A stretch of DNA of 64,000 bases from Acanthornis magna (lineage: Eukaryota; Chordata; Aves; Passeriformes; Acanthizidae), in assembly GCA_036785705.1 (NCBI GenBank), contig JAWUZG010000018.1, positions 6,235,501 to 6,299,500 on the forward strand. Reading direction: 5' to 3'. Shown here piece after piece: positions 34,601 through 49,600 of this stretch; positions within the stretch are counted from its first letter, which is position 1; each line of letters opens with the position of its first letter. Under the pieces are notes generated by a model that was not told the DNA's origin, searched no databases, and saw only the letters and a program-made list of their open reading frames with translations. A program made the translations under genes and the position numbers.

Positions 34601-37600
34601 CCAGAAAGCTAAGTTAGAATTCTAAAAATAAACAAACAAACAAAAAATAAGTCTGGGATGAAAAACCCACACACTTGCTCATCACACATACATGAAGGTG
34701 TAGGAAGGGCACAACACAAGCTCCTTCTTTGGGTTACTGGCTGATCCTGCACTTCAGACTTCATATACTTTGTATACTCTTTCAATCTTTTTGTACAGTC
34801 ACACACCATATAAAACTGTACTGCCACAGAATATCTACATGGCAGAATAAAGACTTTTGTCTGTACACACACGCACAGGAAACAGCAATGGCTTTTCAAT
34901 TTAAAAGGAACAGTGTAATAATAGGAAGCAATTCAGCAGAGTCCTTTCCTGGTCACCAAGTAGCAGGCAAAGACCCAGCCAGAAACAAGTCCTGGTTAAA
35001 GATAAGTAACAATGACAACTTTTTGGACCTGTTTTTATGCACAAAAGCTATTATTCTGTCATGATTCAGACCTAACCTGAATAACCCATTTGTATTAAAT
35101 CTCCAACTATGCAGAAAATTAACTGTCAAAAGAAAGTACTATTTACTAGAACACTACTTTTGTATGAAAGGATTTACTCACATCAAAAAAGCTGTCACAT
35201 CAAATAAGGCATTTGCCATTGAGCTCTTCATAATTTGGAAGGAAGCTCCATTTGCAGGAACTTAACAAGGCAATTAACTTTGATTAATATTTGCATGGAA
35301 TTGATGCATCAAGCCCTAACAGCAGAGACTGCCCCCCCTAGAATAAGCAGTGAAACATCAGTAGGAATCACTGCTTAGAATGGAGACAGCATTTCATCCC
35401 TTCAAACATTTCCTGCTGAAAGACATTTTTTATTAGACACCTGAGCTACTGGTCTGAAAGGCAGCTGAAATTTATTAGAGTAATAAAGCATCTGCCAGAC
35501 TGAAGCAGTTCCAGCAGCACCAGCACACTCCTTGCACATGACCTGCTCTCGCTGCACTGCAGGATGATTTTCTGTCTGCAGCTCTCTTCCAAGCCACTCT
35601 AAGTTGCAGGTGCAGACAACACAGCTAACTCACATAGAGATGTCCTGTGTCAGAGCAATGCAGGTGCAGGCTACCGGCCTCGCTCTGTTCAGAAGAGGAA
35701 AAAAAGAAGCACCAGATGCTCCTGCTCCTCCCTGGCCCTGCATACGATGAAAGTGTACTTTGAGGTAGATGCACGAAGTCCTGGTTGGTTTGCTGTTCAT
35801 AGGGAAAGCATACGACCATAAAGTCATCAAGAAAGCAAAGCACTGCTACCATGATAATCACAGGCTCCATGCTTCTTTCCTTTGCTTTTTCTTCCTTCCC
35901 TCTCCTTTTTTCTTGCTTTTTTAATTAAAAAGTCCTTATAACATATTAGCAAGAGCAATGCAGACAGGTAGGCCAGATTTTGGATTGGCAACTCACACAC
36001 AACACTGATGCAAATCAGATCTTATGTATTCTTGCACTACACATTCCTTTCCTATGTCTGTAAATTTTAACATCATTACAGTCTAAAAAAAAGTGGAAGT
36101 GTTTACTTTGTTTCTTATTTGGAAAAAAGAAAAGTAAATACTATTTAATATAAAATGCTGACTGCAAGAGAGCATTTTTTAGGGGGAGTGGAGAGTTACT
36201 AGCATGACATGGACTGTGCTTTTCTTAAAGTAACAGAAAGCAAGCTTATGAATACTTTACTGGAAGTGCCCATGAGAAATGGCCACACAAAGTGGCTTGG
36301 ACCTTTATCATAACAAGCCCATGACGTCAAAAGAAAGGTCGTGTTCACGGAGCACAATCACAGTCCATGTAATACTAAAGAACCACTGATCAATCCATCA
36401 GTACAAACACAGCCGTTGGCTATAATTATTACCAAAATCATTTTTCTGAGTAAGGATAAAGAGGTGTTTGTATAGCAGCAGCAGGCCATAAATAGATAGC
36501 ATGTGTCCTTGGCAAATCCACATTCTACTCTGCTCTCAAGAGCCTACAGAACATCAGCTGACAGAACGAGAGGCCAAAACTGGGCTATTCAGACACACCG
36601 TTTCCCCTCCGTTCTTAGTGAACCTGACTGCATGTTGCTCCTTATGGCTCTTTCACACTTGATCCTCTCACCAAAAAGAGTAAAACCCTGTATAGCTTTT
36701 GAATTCTTTCTACAAGATTTATCAGTTGGAGTTTAGGCTTAAAGTACATAGGTCCTTTTTAACTGAGATGCCTTACTTGTGGCAGGTATCCCCTGATAAT
36801 CACATCACAGTACCTTTTAATTAAACTATTCAGTCCTTGGAGCTTTCCCATCATGGAAGGCAGCAATGGAACTAAACTGGCAGGGAGGCTCTCCTTCCTA
36901 AGTCTTCTAGCAGCTCCAAGAAAACCTGCACAGCTGGGCCCACATACAGCATTTCTTTTTCGTGGAACATATCCCTTCAAAAACGATTTAAGCACACCAA
37001 TTTTACTGCTGTTCCCTGCAGCATGGGTTACAGGAAGAAGCACAAAGGAGACTAGTTGATTCCACTGTAATTATGGCAGGAGCAGGAAGGTTTCCCAGCA
37101 ACTGGTCTGTGCAGCACTAGCTACTGAAGCCCTCCCAGAGCTGGCACCAGCTGAGATTTACTGCACACATGCCTGCACAGTAACCACACCAGCCACTGAA
37201 ATAGCAGCAGGCATCTCTTTGGAGCTCAGAAAAAATGTTCATTTAAATAAAAGAAGTGTTAGAGCAAGGCTGTTTCACAGAGATTTTTACCTACAAGCAA
37301 AAGGTCTGCCTACTCAAAGTGACACTGCACCATATTCTTCTCTGACTGTAAACACACTGGAGCAACACTCTTAGTGGCAATTTAAAGAAAAAAATCTAAA
37401 TCTGCTTCTTACAGGATCGAAGTATTCTGGTGTTGTGAAGTAGAAAGTATGTATATGTATGCACACACACACGTATGAATACACTTACACATATATTTAA
37501 GTAAAATATGTAAGTTTTACCTAAATACAACCTGCACTGTCTAACAAATAAGGATAGAGTGGTATGAGCTGTGTAGCTCAAGACAAGTGTGAAGAAGTCT

Positions 37601-40600
37601 AATACAGTACTGGGCAGGTCTACCTCCAATAGCCTACATTCCTGTGCAAGATCACAGTGTTGTAACTCTCTAGGGATGGGAAAGAACACAGTAAATTGTC
37701 CTTGGAATTAAAATAAACAGCTTGAATATGGATGGAGGTAAACAGCAAGAAATGCTAATTGTCAGTTCACTGATACAAAGACCTTGAGAAACACTATCCG
37801 CAGTCACTCCTGACAAAAGTTTCAAGTGCTCTTAACAACATCCGCAGAGGTATCAAAACGGGGACCTGATATGCCTCAAGACTTCAATAACACTTCAACA
37901 CAGACTTCATCAGTTCAGTTCTTCGTTCACAAGTCAGTCTTTTTTTTCTTTTTGGTTTGTTTTGGTTTCGTGTTTGGTTTTTTCCCCTATATATGCACTA
38001 AGAGAGAACAACTAATCACATAAATGTTTACTCAAGAAAATACAATAAAGAGTATTCTATCAAAGCAAAATTGCTGAAGGGAAAGTAAACTTTCAATCTT
38101 CTGTCAAAACAGTCTTTTTTTTCTAAATCTCTAATTTCTGATATTATTTCTCAGGATTTCTTCTTTACAATGTAAAGTTAGACAAAAGCATGATATTAAC
38201 ATGCCTATACCATGATGATTCTCAATTTTAGTTTCTCTTACATATCACCTTATTTAAGACAGCATCATATCCAACTAGTAATCCGTAGTGTCAAAGAATA
38301 CTCTGAGTTGGAAGGGACCCACAAAGATTATTGAGTCCAATTCCTGGTCCTGCACAAAAGCCAACTCAAAAATCACATCATGTGCCAGACAGCATTGCCT
38401 GAAAGCATCCTGAACTCTGCCAGGCTTGGTGCTGTGACCATTTCCCTGGGCAGCCTGTTCCAGTGTCCAACCACCCTCTGGGAGAACAATCTTTTCCTAA
38501 TATTTAACTTAAATCTCCCCTGACACAGTTTCATGCACAGGGCACCAGACAGATCAGTGTCTGCCCCTCCTCTTCCCCTCAAGAGGAAGCTGCAGACTGC
38601 AGTGAGGTCTCCCCTCAGTCTCCTCTAGGCTGAACACACCAAGTGACCTCAGCCACTCCTCACACAGCTTCCCCTCAAGGCCTTTCACCATCTTTGTTGC
38701 CCTCCTTTGGACTCTCTCTAATAGTTTAACATCTTCCTTTTATTGTGGCACCCAAAACTGCCCCCAGCACTCAAGGTGAGGCCACCCCAGGTCAGAGCAG
38801 AGCAGAGCAGGACAATCCCCTCCCTTGCCTGGCTGGTGATGCTGTGCCTGATGCCCCCAGGACAGGGATGTCCCTCCTGGCTGCCAGGGCACTGCTGACT
38901 CCTGTTCAACTTCCTGTAAACCAGGACCCCCAGATCCCTTTCCATGGTGCTGTTTTCCTCATTCCCCAGTCTGTCTGGACATCCAGGGTTGCCCCATCCC
39001 AGGTGCAGAATCCTGACAGGTTACTGTGAGAGACAGTATCAAAATCTTTACTGAAGTCTAAAAATAATACATCAGCTAGGTGGGTAACCTTGTCATAAAA
39101 GGAAATTAATTTTGTGAAGCAGGACTTTCACCCTGTGAACCTGTGCTGGCTGTGCTATCCTCCAGGTGTCTTTCAATACCTCCCAGAATAATCTTCTCCA
39201 GAATTTTACCAGTCACTGTAGTGACTCTGACAGGCCTTTAGTTTCCAGAGACACCCAGCCTACCCTTCTTGAAAATGAGGAAAACGTTTACCAGCTTCCA
39301 GACAACTGGAACCTCTCCAGATTCCCAAGACTGTTCAAAAATCAGTGAGAGAGGTATCAGCCAGCTCTTGGACTAATCCCATCAGGTCCCATAGACCACT
39401 AGGCTGGAGCAGCAAATCCCACACAAGTTCAGGGTCGAATGGAAATTTATCATCCTCACAGCCATGGTCTTCCAGCTCAGGGCTCTGGGCCCCCAAAGCA
39501 CATCATCATTGTTAAAAACCAAAGCAAAGACAGCATTAAATATCTCTGCTTTGTCTGTGTCCCTGCTGGTGAGGTGACCATCCTCATCATGTAACAGGCT
39601 GATGTAATTTCTGGACTGCTATTGACATTATTGTCCATTAAAAATACAATAACCTGGTGATTTCAGTGATGTCTATCCAGTTGTTCTCCCACATGTTTAC
39701 AGTCATCTTCTTCTGATGTCCCTTTTATTCAATTGTTTCCTCCACACACAGGATTTTCACAACATTGAGGCAACACAATTTCAACATCTTTCCTCTTATT
39801 ACTGAACACACCAGCCTCTGCTCTCTTTCTTCCCTTCTGTCTTATCCTAGAAATTTTTCCATTCTCTGTGCATAGATCTACTTCAGTTGAATATTCTCAG
39901 CCTTCAGTCATAAAACACTTCTCATGGTATTTCTCCCATTAACTGTTGGGAGAAATGAGCCTATTCATCACCACCCCCAATTCCCCTACATATGATGCAT
40001 TAAAATTTAATCCCAGAGTAACAGCCAAGTCACACAAAGTCCATGTCACACCACCTTCTGTGCAACAGGCATATACAAATCAGGGAACTCAAGCAAAGGC
40101 AGCACGAGAAGCCCATTTGGAGTTGAATCTAGCAATGGATGTTAAGGACAACAAGAAGGGCTTTCCTGCATCAGTAGGGAAAAAAAGACTCAGGAAAACA
40201 CGAGCCCGTTGCTGAGCAGGGCAAGGAACCTGGTGACAAAGAACATGCAGGCAGCTGTGGTACTCACTGCCACCTTCATCTCAGTCTTTACTGAGACCTG
40301 CCTTCAAGAATCCGAGGTCCTCCAGACCAGTGGAAAAGCCTAGTATAAGGAAACTCCACCCTAGCTGGAGGAGAATTATAAAAGGGAACATTTAAATAAA
40401 TTGGGCATATACAAGCGTGTGGGGAAACTGTCTGGTGTTGTTGTGAGGCCACTCTCAATTATCTTTGAAACATCCCAATGATCAGGGGAAGTTCCTGAGG
40501 ACCTGAAGGAAACAAATGTCACTCATCCCAAAACTGACAAGGAAGTCTTGCTGGAAAGAGACATTTTAACTGCCCCAAACCAAAGTCTGATAGGCACAAA

Positions 40601-43600
40601 TGCAAACACTCAATTTGGAGTGCCTAATAAGACCCTGAAATTTGGCAGAAGTGCAAATAAGATCTTTGTCTTTTTTCCTGTCTAAGAAAAATGTTCTGAT
40701 TATACTAGAACTAAAAGGGAAGACAGCTTCAGCTAACAAAAACACTTTAATTGCCTGTCTGCTAAGTGGAATAGCTTCTCTGTAGCATCGAGTTTTATGT
40801 TGTATGGACAAATGTTTTAATTACACTTTTCCCACTCTGTGCGGGACAAAGTACACATTTCAAATACAAGACTAACAATATTTTCTGAATAGACAACCCT
40901 GGTACACACCTGCACATGCAATAGACAAATTTTCTCAGAAGATCAATCCAAAGAGGCACAAAATATGGATAAACACTGCTATCCAGCAGTATTTCAAAAT
41001 AAGCTTCTAACTTCACATGAGTACAATAATAAAGGCTAGGCAAATGTAAAACATCACAGAAGTATGTGGGAATGATTTGGATTGACAACTCAAGTATTGA
41101 ACAAAAAATAAAGCCTTTATCTTAGAAGAATATTAAACCAGGTAAGAACATTCCAGTTTCTGTCATGAATACTGACACGGAGCTGTATGTTACACACTTT
41201 AGTAATTACACTTTCAATGACTTACCAATCAATTAGATAGATGTCTGGAGTTAAGTTATTTTTTTTGAAGTGAGCAAATAACTTTGGCAGATTTTCTTCA
41301 AAAAATACCTCAAATGCGGCAAAGTACGTCAACATCTGGGAAAATATAACAGGGAGAAAACAAGAAGCTAGCTGTGTTACTAATAGGCTTAAATGTTTGA
41401 TCTGTTGTAGGATTAGCACTCTTCAAAAATAGGATCAAATGAATTACATGATACTATAAAGAGCTAAGCATTTACATAAAGGACAGCATCTGCAAGCACT
41501 AAGGGTTTAAGATCCAGCCTATATATAATTCATATACTAAACAATATGTTTGCTTTGGGTCTTGGCCACCTTCCTTTGGAAAGAAAAATTCCAGCAGGAG
41601 AGGCGTTTTTTGCTGATTTCTCAAAATAATTATAACAGAATGGTGTTTTATGCTTGTGGTAGTAATTTAATATTAGACTGAACAAAATCCAAGACCCAAT
41701 GGAACATAATGAAATACAAAACTAAAATAATTTCAATACTCCACAGCAACAGTGAAGAGTCCAGTATGTTCCAGTCATAAATCATATTCTAATACCAAAG
41801 CTATTCTAATAGTCTAATACCAACAAAATACCCTACATTTTACAATTAAATAATAGGCATTTCTTTTGCAAAAAGGAAGATATGAGGTTCACATACAAAA
41901 CTCAAAGACTGGGACAAGACACCTATGCAAGAAAAAGATTGTAACTCCCTCTGACATCATAACCCCTGAACTTCATTGCTTTTAACACAAAGACTTTTAT
42001 GTATTTTAAAATTCAAGTATTTAGTCAAATTTTATAACAGAGAACATGGAAAAAACAAATCTTCAAATTCAACTAAGAGTTAAAAGGTTATTTAGTCACC
42101 CTCCTTAATACCACAGGGCAAAAAGTTAAGCAAAGTCCTTGAATGATTCAGTAATTTTAGCTACAAAATCCCAATAAAAGCAATAAAGAACGGCTGTGAT
42201 TTCTTCAAAGTATGAGTTGCAACAGCATACTTCTCCCCAAAACATCATGACAGTATATGGAAGAGAGAATCCTTTTGGAGACTTCTGTCTGAAGTAATTT
42301 TAAAGGATGACAGGTCTGTTTCCCAGGTATTTTAATGTCCTTATAGAAGTATTTGCCATTTCCTCTGAATGAAGTGACAGATGCTGGAGTATTTTCATTA
42401 ACAGTGACAAATAAAAACCCGAGCCTGATACTCAGTACAAGTATAAAGCTTTAAGTCAATCAGAGATGGGTGTATACTACAGAAATAACTGAAGTTATGT
42501 GAAATCTCTGAACTGTAAGTTACTGAGAAAGAGCTTCATGTCAAACATGACACCAGAAATCCAGGAACCCTCTTCAGAGAACTGTACACCTGAAACAGCT
42601 TCCCAGAGTGGATTTTTAAATGCATGAAATCTAAGCACCCATCTGTGAGTATAAAGAAGGAAGCTGGTAGTGTATCAGACAGTCCTACTTCCAAAACGAT
42701 CTGCTGGCACCACTGTCAGACAGTTCTACTCAAGTTCCTAATTTCAAAAGTTCTGCAAAGACAGGACCTTGCACATAACTGCTACAGTCATATCTATTGA
42801 TAGCAACGTGGGCAGCAGTAGAAGTATCTATTCTGAGCAAGTCCACATTCAACAGGACATTTCCTTGGTGGTAATGAAAAAAATAATATTGTTTAATAAA
42901 ATTGACCAACAAAAGAAGTCAAGATAAATATGTATAAAATAATATTATCTACACAAGTAATATATGCTGGTATTATTTTTTATTAATTTATTATACAACA
43001 AATCAGCGTTTGCTTATAAAGCTGACACAAAAAGATGAGGGTAGATAGCAGATCAGTATGTTCACCACAGAAAGCAAAAACTGTCTCACTCAAGTATCAC
43101 TAGTCTCCTTGAAATACTAGATGACATTTTTCTTGTGTTGTTAAATCATGGGTTTGCTTTCACGATGTTAATATTTCATGTAGCACCATCTCTGCCCTGT
43201 GTAAGCACACTTTTATCACATAGTCCCTATTTGGCCAGGCTAACAGAACTGAACAGCACTATCTGAGACAATACCAAACCCCACTATCTCAGCTAAAAAA
43301 AATATTTATCTTATTCTATCCAATTTAATTCCAAAACCATCTTCACAAAAAACATATTTACACATTCAATGCATGAGCATGTCCTCTTTTTCCAAGCACT
43401 GTAATAGCGATAGCTGATACTGCTCCTAGCAATGCTGTCTGCCCTGTGGTACATTTTCCCATGGTATTTATAACTGATGAAATTCAGGGCCTGAATAGGG
43501 AATGCTTTTCCAGCAGGAATGCTGATAGCATTTCTAGTGTCTACTTTTTAAGCAACAACAGTGACTGTTGTCATCATCCATTCCCTTGCTTTATTTCTCG

Positions 43601-46600
43601 CATTTGAACTCTTTCAGAGGCAGATCCTATTTTCATAACGCTAACAAGTGAGAAAGAAATACAGATTGCCATACATTTTACACAAAAATACCTTTAAAGT
43701 AAATTAAAACCACATTTGAGGAGATGTGTCTTATTTTGCTAGTGTACATGCTAACACGGAATTTTAGAGACTCCAGAGAACATCGGGCAATCAGCTTCCA
43801 CTGAAAACTTGAGGGTTTCTTTCTCTGAACCGGAGTCTGTGGGACTCAAGCACAGATGCTACAGGAAGATATGGAAAACCTGGTTCTCCCTCCAACAGTC
43901 TGTTTATAGCAACCTATTAGACTACGATAAAAAGCACCTTCAAGACTCTTCCAATATTAACGTGTTTTGAGCTTTCAACTGCAGTGCTGTTGAAAACCAC
44001 CTACAGTAATATTCTCATAACTATTATCTGAGTGTGTTGCTTTAAAATAAATTCTGATTTATTTTCCAAGCTTCTGAAATCATCAATTTTTATATTTTTT
44101 AATTTTCCCTACATATTATCCACAGCATGTTGATTAAGGTTATTTTGCATACTTACAAGGCCATGGTCCACACGGAAAAACGCCATCTGACAGGGCTTAT
44201 TTAAAAGGTTAGAAAAAGCAATGAAGGCATCTGCAGTATCCAAGTTCAAGATCAATACAGCTGCTATGAATGACATGCCCTGTACCTGAAGAAAGGAAAA
44301 GTATTACCCTTTAGCAATAACTGTTTTATACTGCCTCATCTTGTCCTTGTGTTCACCAGTGTTTAATGCACTCACTGAGCTGCTGCATCTTGAGAAATGT
44401 TCAGAAAAACCGGATTTTTTAATTCATGTGCCCCTTGATATCACATGTTCATTGCATGGAAGCTAACAATTCCCACGTTGCCTTCTTTCAAAGACTCCAA
44501 GTTAAACTCCTAAGATGTGCTTGGTTGGCAGCACTTTCAAATACACAGAATAAAGATTTTTTTTTTAAGAATAAGGTGTTTCTAAGTAATCCCTTTTCTC
44601 CAAGGGATGGGTCTTTTTTTGTGGAAAGCTGGACTTGGACCCTAGAGACAAAGCCTGTACTTTTGTTTTTCAGTCAATTACCAGCAGTTAAAGACAACTG
44701 CACTGACTCCTTTGACAAACAAAACCATTTTAAGATTGTGCTCTTGTTTCATTTACCATAAGCTCATGATATTGTTCCCTTTTTCTGTAAAGTCTGTTGT
44801 GGAATCCAGGCAAACCTCTCTCACCCTGAGGGTGCAGTGCTGCCACTGCAAGTCACATGGACCGAGGTGTGACTGTCATTCCTGCAAACCTGAGGAACAA
44901 GCTCCTTCCCAACACAACAGGTTGTTGCTGAGCCACATGAAGCACAGCAGCTGATCTGCCCTTTGTCTCATTTCCCAGCAGTCACATTCAGCAGCTCTTG
45001 CCAAGCATTACATGCTACCTACAGAGTAGGAACTTCCCCTCTCTACATTTGCCTTGTCTAAAACTGCTCCCTGAATAAAGAATAAGCCTCTCTGAATAAC
45101 CCTGCTCTGCAGACAGAGACTAAATGAAGTATCTGAAATCTACTCAGTCCTCTCATAATCACTATTTCAAATACTATGAGTGAGCTCCTGTAGCTTGAAA
45201 GGGCATCGCTTTAGAGACTGGTCCAGAAGCTCACAGTGTTAAGGCACGGAAACGCCAATCATTTCAATTCAACAGCAGTCTCAGTAAGACTGATACTAAC
45301 AATAAGGACTTAACTACACCTTCTCTTTGATTGCAATTTTCAAAGTATGTACTTTTGAGTATAAATATGAGTTTTCCAATTACTTAACCTATGAAAAGCT
45401 TAAATCTAGCAAAAGAAATATTATACACATTTCTCAAGCATGTACTGGAGCAGAAAAAAGCACACACAAACCCCACAAAACCATTTAATACTAGTCTAAA
45501 AGGGATTGATTAATACACTCCTTCCTCCCCCTAAAAAATATCTCACTCCCCACCCCTGAAAAAAGAAAATTCTTCACTTACATAGCCTACATCAGGTCTG
45601 TAACAAGTATAGGCTCCTAAAATACTGTGCAATGTGTCATGATAAGGACCACCCTATAATTAAAGAAAAACAAGACAATACATATGATTATACAACAAAC
45701 ATGTTAAAAAACCTTCAGTGCTACAGTTGGTCTCTATTACTGCTGACAAAGGACACATTCTTTCCTAATGCAGCTTAGAACAGCTGAAATATTCAAAATA
45801 ATTCTAGCTTTAAAAGAATGAAATGAGTCTCCAAACCCCATTTATTATAAATACATACAGTTCATCCAATGCACTGATTGCATATTAAATACTTATAGGA
45901 ATGCAAGCCTAAGAGATTCCTTATAGCTCAACAGCGCTTTGACAGTAGTGCCAAGAAAGTAGAACAATAAAGCAAACCACATAATTGTCTCTCAGACTGG
46001 AGTCAGAATTCAACCATGAAGAAATAGTCAAAACATCAATATGCCATAACACAGAAAAAAGCACATTGGGAAGGACATGTACAGCTAAACAGAATTTCAC
46101 ATTGTTGACTATTAACAGCTGCCATATCTTGCATTAGTACTGTAACTGACCGAGAGTTTCCAAAGGGAAAAGTTTTTCACCCAAAAATGTTGATTTATCA
46201 CAATCTAAACCTTTTACAGGGCTGCTGAATTTTGTGCGTAGGACAAAATCTGATTAAACTGAGTCACTAAAGCACACCAAAATGATACAAGTTAAATTGG
46301 TTTTGCATTGAACCAAAGAAAGGCCAACCAGCCGCAATTGTTTGAGGTGTTCCCTCTCACTGTGAATTTATAACCAGCACTGTTGATTCACTGACTTGGG
46401 AACACTCCCCTGCATCACTTCATCAGACAGAAACCAGCATGAACTAGGTTAGATAAATCACAACGGTTAGCCAACAGTTTGGAGTTTTGTATGTATCTTG
46501 ATGTTATTCTTTTCTAGATAATTTCTAGTTTTCCAAAATCTCTAGGAACTTTATCCTCTCAAGATGCTTACTCCTTCAGATTTGAACTCAATGGGCTGTT

Positions 46601-49600
46601 CCAACCAAGAGACAGGTAAGATTATGTCAACTTAATTTCCCTGAGAATTCAAGACAAAAGTTAACATTGCTTACTTGTTGGAATATACAGAGACTAGGAA
46701 ATGTTCTCGAGATATCCAGTTTTATTAATTCCAAGCTTGCTTCTCTGTCAGCTGCAGAAAATCCAGCATCTGCAAAAGCCAAAGTTACATTTATTACAAA
46801 GAGCGGTGTACACTCACTCTTTTTTCTTATTTTCCAGTAAGGGTTAGCTTTTCCACAGTTCATTTATTTTGATGTGAATGCTAGGGAATAAGGCTACAGA
46901 CAGAACAATTCCCCAAATTCAGCACACAGGCTAAGCAGAAAGCGTGTCCCAACCTAGAGCAACTCTACAGTGCACAGTGACCTTCAATATAGTTTGAAGC
47001 AGAGTGGGGAAAGAGGCAGAGCAAGGCAGGTCAGGCACTTTTCCTGTATCTGCTGACAAATCATTAGACAGACAAGCCTGTTAACTTGTGACCCCCTCAC
47101 TCCAACAAGGCTTCCCAGTGGCTTCTGAAGCAGCTGCCACTGTGGAAAAGCTGTGGTGAGAGAGGGAAGTCCTAGAGTGGCAGCCTGTGATGGATGCTGC
47201 CCACCTCTACTACTCTGAAAGCTCTCCTTTCAGATAATGTTTATTTAGTCTTTGGGTATCTTGTTACTGACATTATAATACACTCTGCATAACCGAAACA
47301 AATCTCATACAGAGTATATTTCTATAGCACTAGTCTTTCTCATACCAAGATGTCTTATTGGTATTGTCTGCTCTGGTATAGCTGGGAATTACCTACTGCT
47401 GCTTACTGAGCAAGCTGTCACTAGACAACACTTGTACCAATCACATGAGTGTCTACATTCCAGAAAACAAAGTGCAAGAGGAAGCTGGAAACATACTAAA
47501 TGTTATCTTAACTAAGATGTAAACAATCTTATGAGAACAAAGTAGGGGATTTCCAATCAAAAGTATTTTTCTGCTTACAAATGCCAGTATGTATGTTCTC
47601 CTTTTTTTTTCTCTGCTCAGCATAATTATTTACCAAAGGCAATTTCAATCATTTGCATGTAGTTTTATAATTTCTCAAAAACAGTCAACTCTTCCAATTA
47701 ATTAGTAAATCTCAAACTACTTCATCTGCAAAAAAAATTGCTGCTCTCTGAAACACACCCATGACTTGACCTCAAAGCAGCAATAAGTGACTAAAATGCA
47801 ATTTTCTGCTCTAACTTGAGTTGCAATTCTAAAACTATAACTGCAGAAAAGCATTTTACTGTTGCAATTCAAATGATCATCCCCAAACTACTATACATAG
47901 TTCTCCTGCAAATTTCCATCAAAATAAGAACTGTACTGAGAGAGTGTTTATAAAAAAATGAACAAGTGTGTGTTGTAGGACACCAGAATTTAATTGAGAA
48001 GAGTACAACTATTTCTTGCTTTCACAAAAGGACATTTTCTTTTTACCAGAACACAACTCTATAGCTGATTTTTTTTTTTTTGTGCTTAAAATATGTGATT
48101 TCATTTTAAGGAACTATTTTACAAAACATCTTATTCTGTAACACAGCATAAATCATTTATACAAAGCATACCTTCACACTCTACTTCAGCCCCTCCTGTG
48201 CTAAGTGATCGCCACTTCTCTTTGGCACGAGCCAGGCAAATATCATACAGCTCTGGAAAAAGAAAAACATTAAATCAAGTCCACTCTTTATCCATGCTCA
48301 CGTCCACCAACCACCTACCACGTGGGTAATGCTGCCCAAGTCATTAAAATTAACTCTAACAGTAGCAGAACTTCTAACTAGGCTACAGTTTTGAAAGACT
48401 GTGTTCCACTGACCCGTAACGTCATATTAAGTGAAAAGGAAAGACAACCCAAGCATAACTTGCATTTTACATTCAGATATTTACTTTTTCTTGCAAACCA
48501 CTGATATTCAAAATTACAGTCTGAATGGATAATTAGGAAAGTCTAACAAATTATATGTAAGAACTATATCCAAGGTACTAAGCAATGCACAGAAAAACAG
48601 CACAATACAGCAGGAATACAGGCAGTCTACCACATTTCCATGTTGGAATTAATTACATATGTTAGTCTTTCAGAGGTGTATTTTTCTGTACTCAGAAGTA
48701 ATAGATTATTTCTATTTTCATAAACCGAAGTACAAATCTTGCCGGGAGTCTTTTAATCTCTGACAAACTTCTTGTCTTGCTTCAAATAAAAGGAAGCACA
48801 CTATACACATACTCATAGGCATTTCAAAATTAACAATTCTATGTTTCAAAAAGAAAAAAAAACTTGAGTCATTAATTCTGACCATCTCCATCCAACATCA
48901 AAGCAAGACACAGTGACAGCAATACTCAGAAACAATTCACAGCAGCAGTCCTAGAACAGCCACAAGATTAAACGATGCTGTATTTTTGAACAAAATACAT
49001 CAAAGCAGCACAAAAAAGCATAACTAGACAACATTTCCTCACACCCACACCACAACAGAGACAAGACTGTCCCCTTGCTATTTCAATTTGTAAGAAAATG
49101 TTGACAAAACAACAGCCTTACCATGGGTGATGTTTAACTCGTTGCCAATTGCCAAGCTCCAGACTTTGCCTCTCACACTCGGCGGAATGCCCTGCCACCA
49201 CAGCTCTCGAACTTTACGAGAACAACACCTGTTCAAAGTAAAACAGATCATTCTAAGATATATCTCATTGCCAGCTGAATTGCAAATGTATCCTCCTACC
49301 ACTGCTGATGGGATTCAAACCAAAATGAACATCAATGGCCCAAGAAGTCAAATACAATTTCCACATACCCATTCTTTAGTACTATTTTGCTTTGAACTGC
49401 AAGGAAATCTTCCTTCCTTCCAACGTAAAGGCTTATATTGACAGAAGCACTGCAATCTCAATACCCCTAATCTGCAGCCACACTTGATAAGCAAGAATCA
49501 CAGGGAAAAAGTAAACAAATGAAATGGAATACCTATGCCACTGCCTATGCTAAAGACTGAACAGCTCCACACAAGACTAAATACAGGAACAAGTTATGGA

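Larger units (their letters stand above)
33179..41225 (-). other. TBC1D14: TBC1D14 intron of 8.0 kb containing CR1 copies
   Basis: The largest intron of the TBC-domain region. It contains two CR1 fragments in opposite orientation (38283-39660 and about 40070-40560) and short CA/TA microsatellite patches at about 34258-34285 and 37446-37494. The rest is AT-rich sequence with no recognised exon. Confidence 0.75.

Noticed and set aside
38373..39348. Short frames of 60-94 codons
   Set aside because: They fall inside the CR1 copy and are fragments of retroposon sequence.
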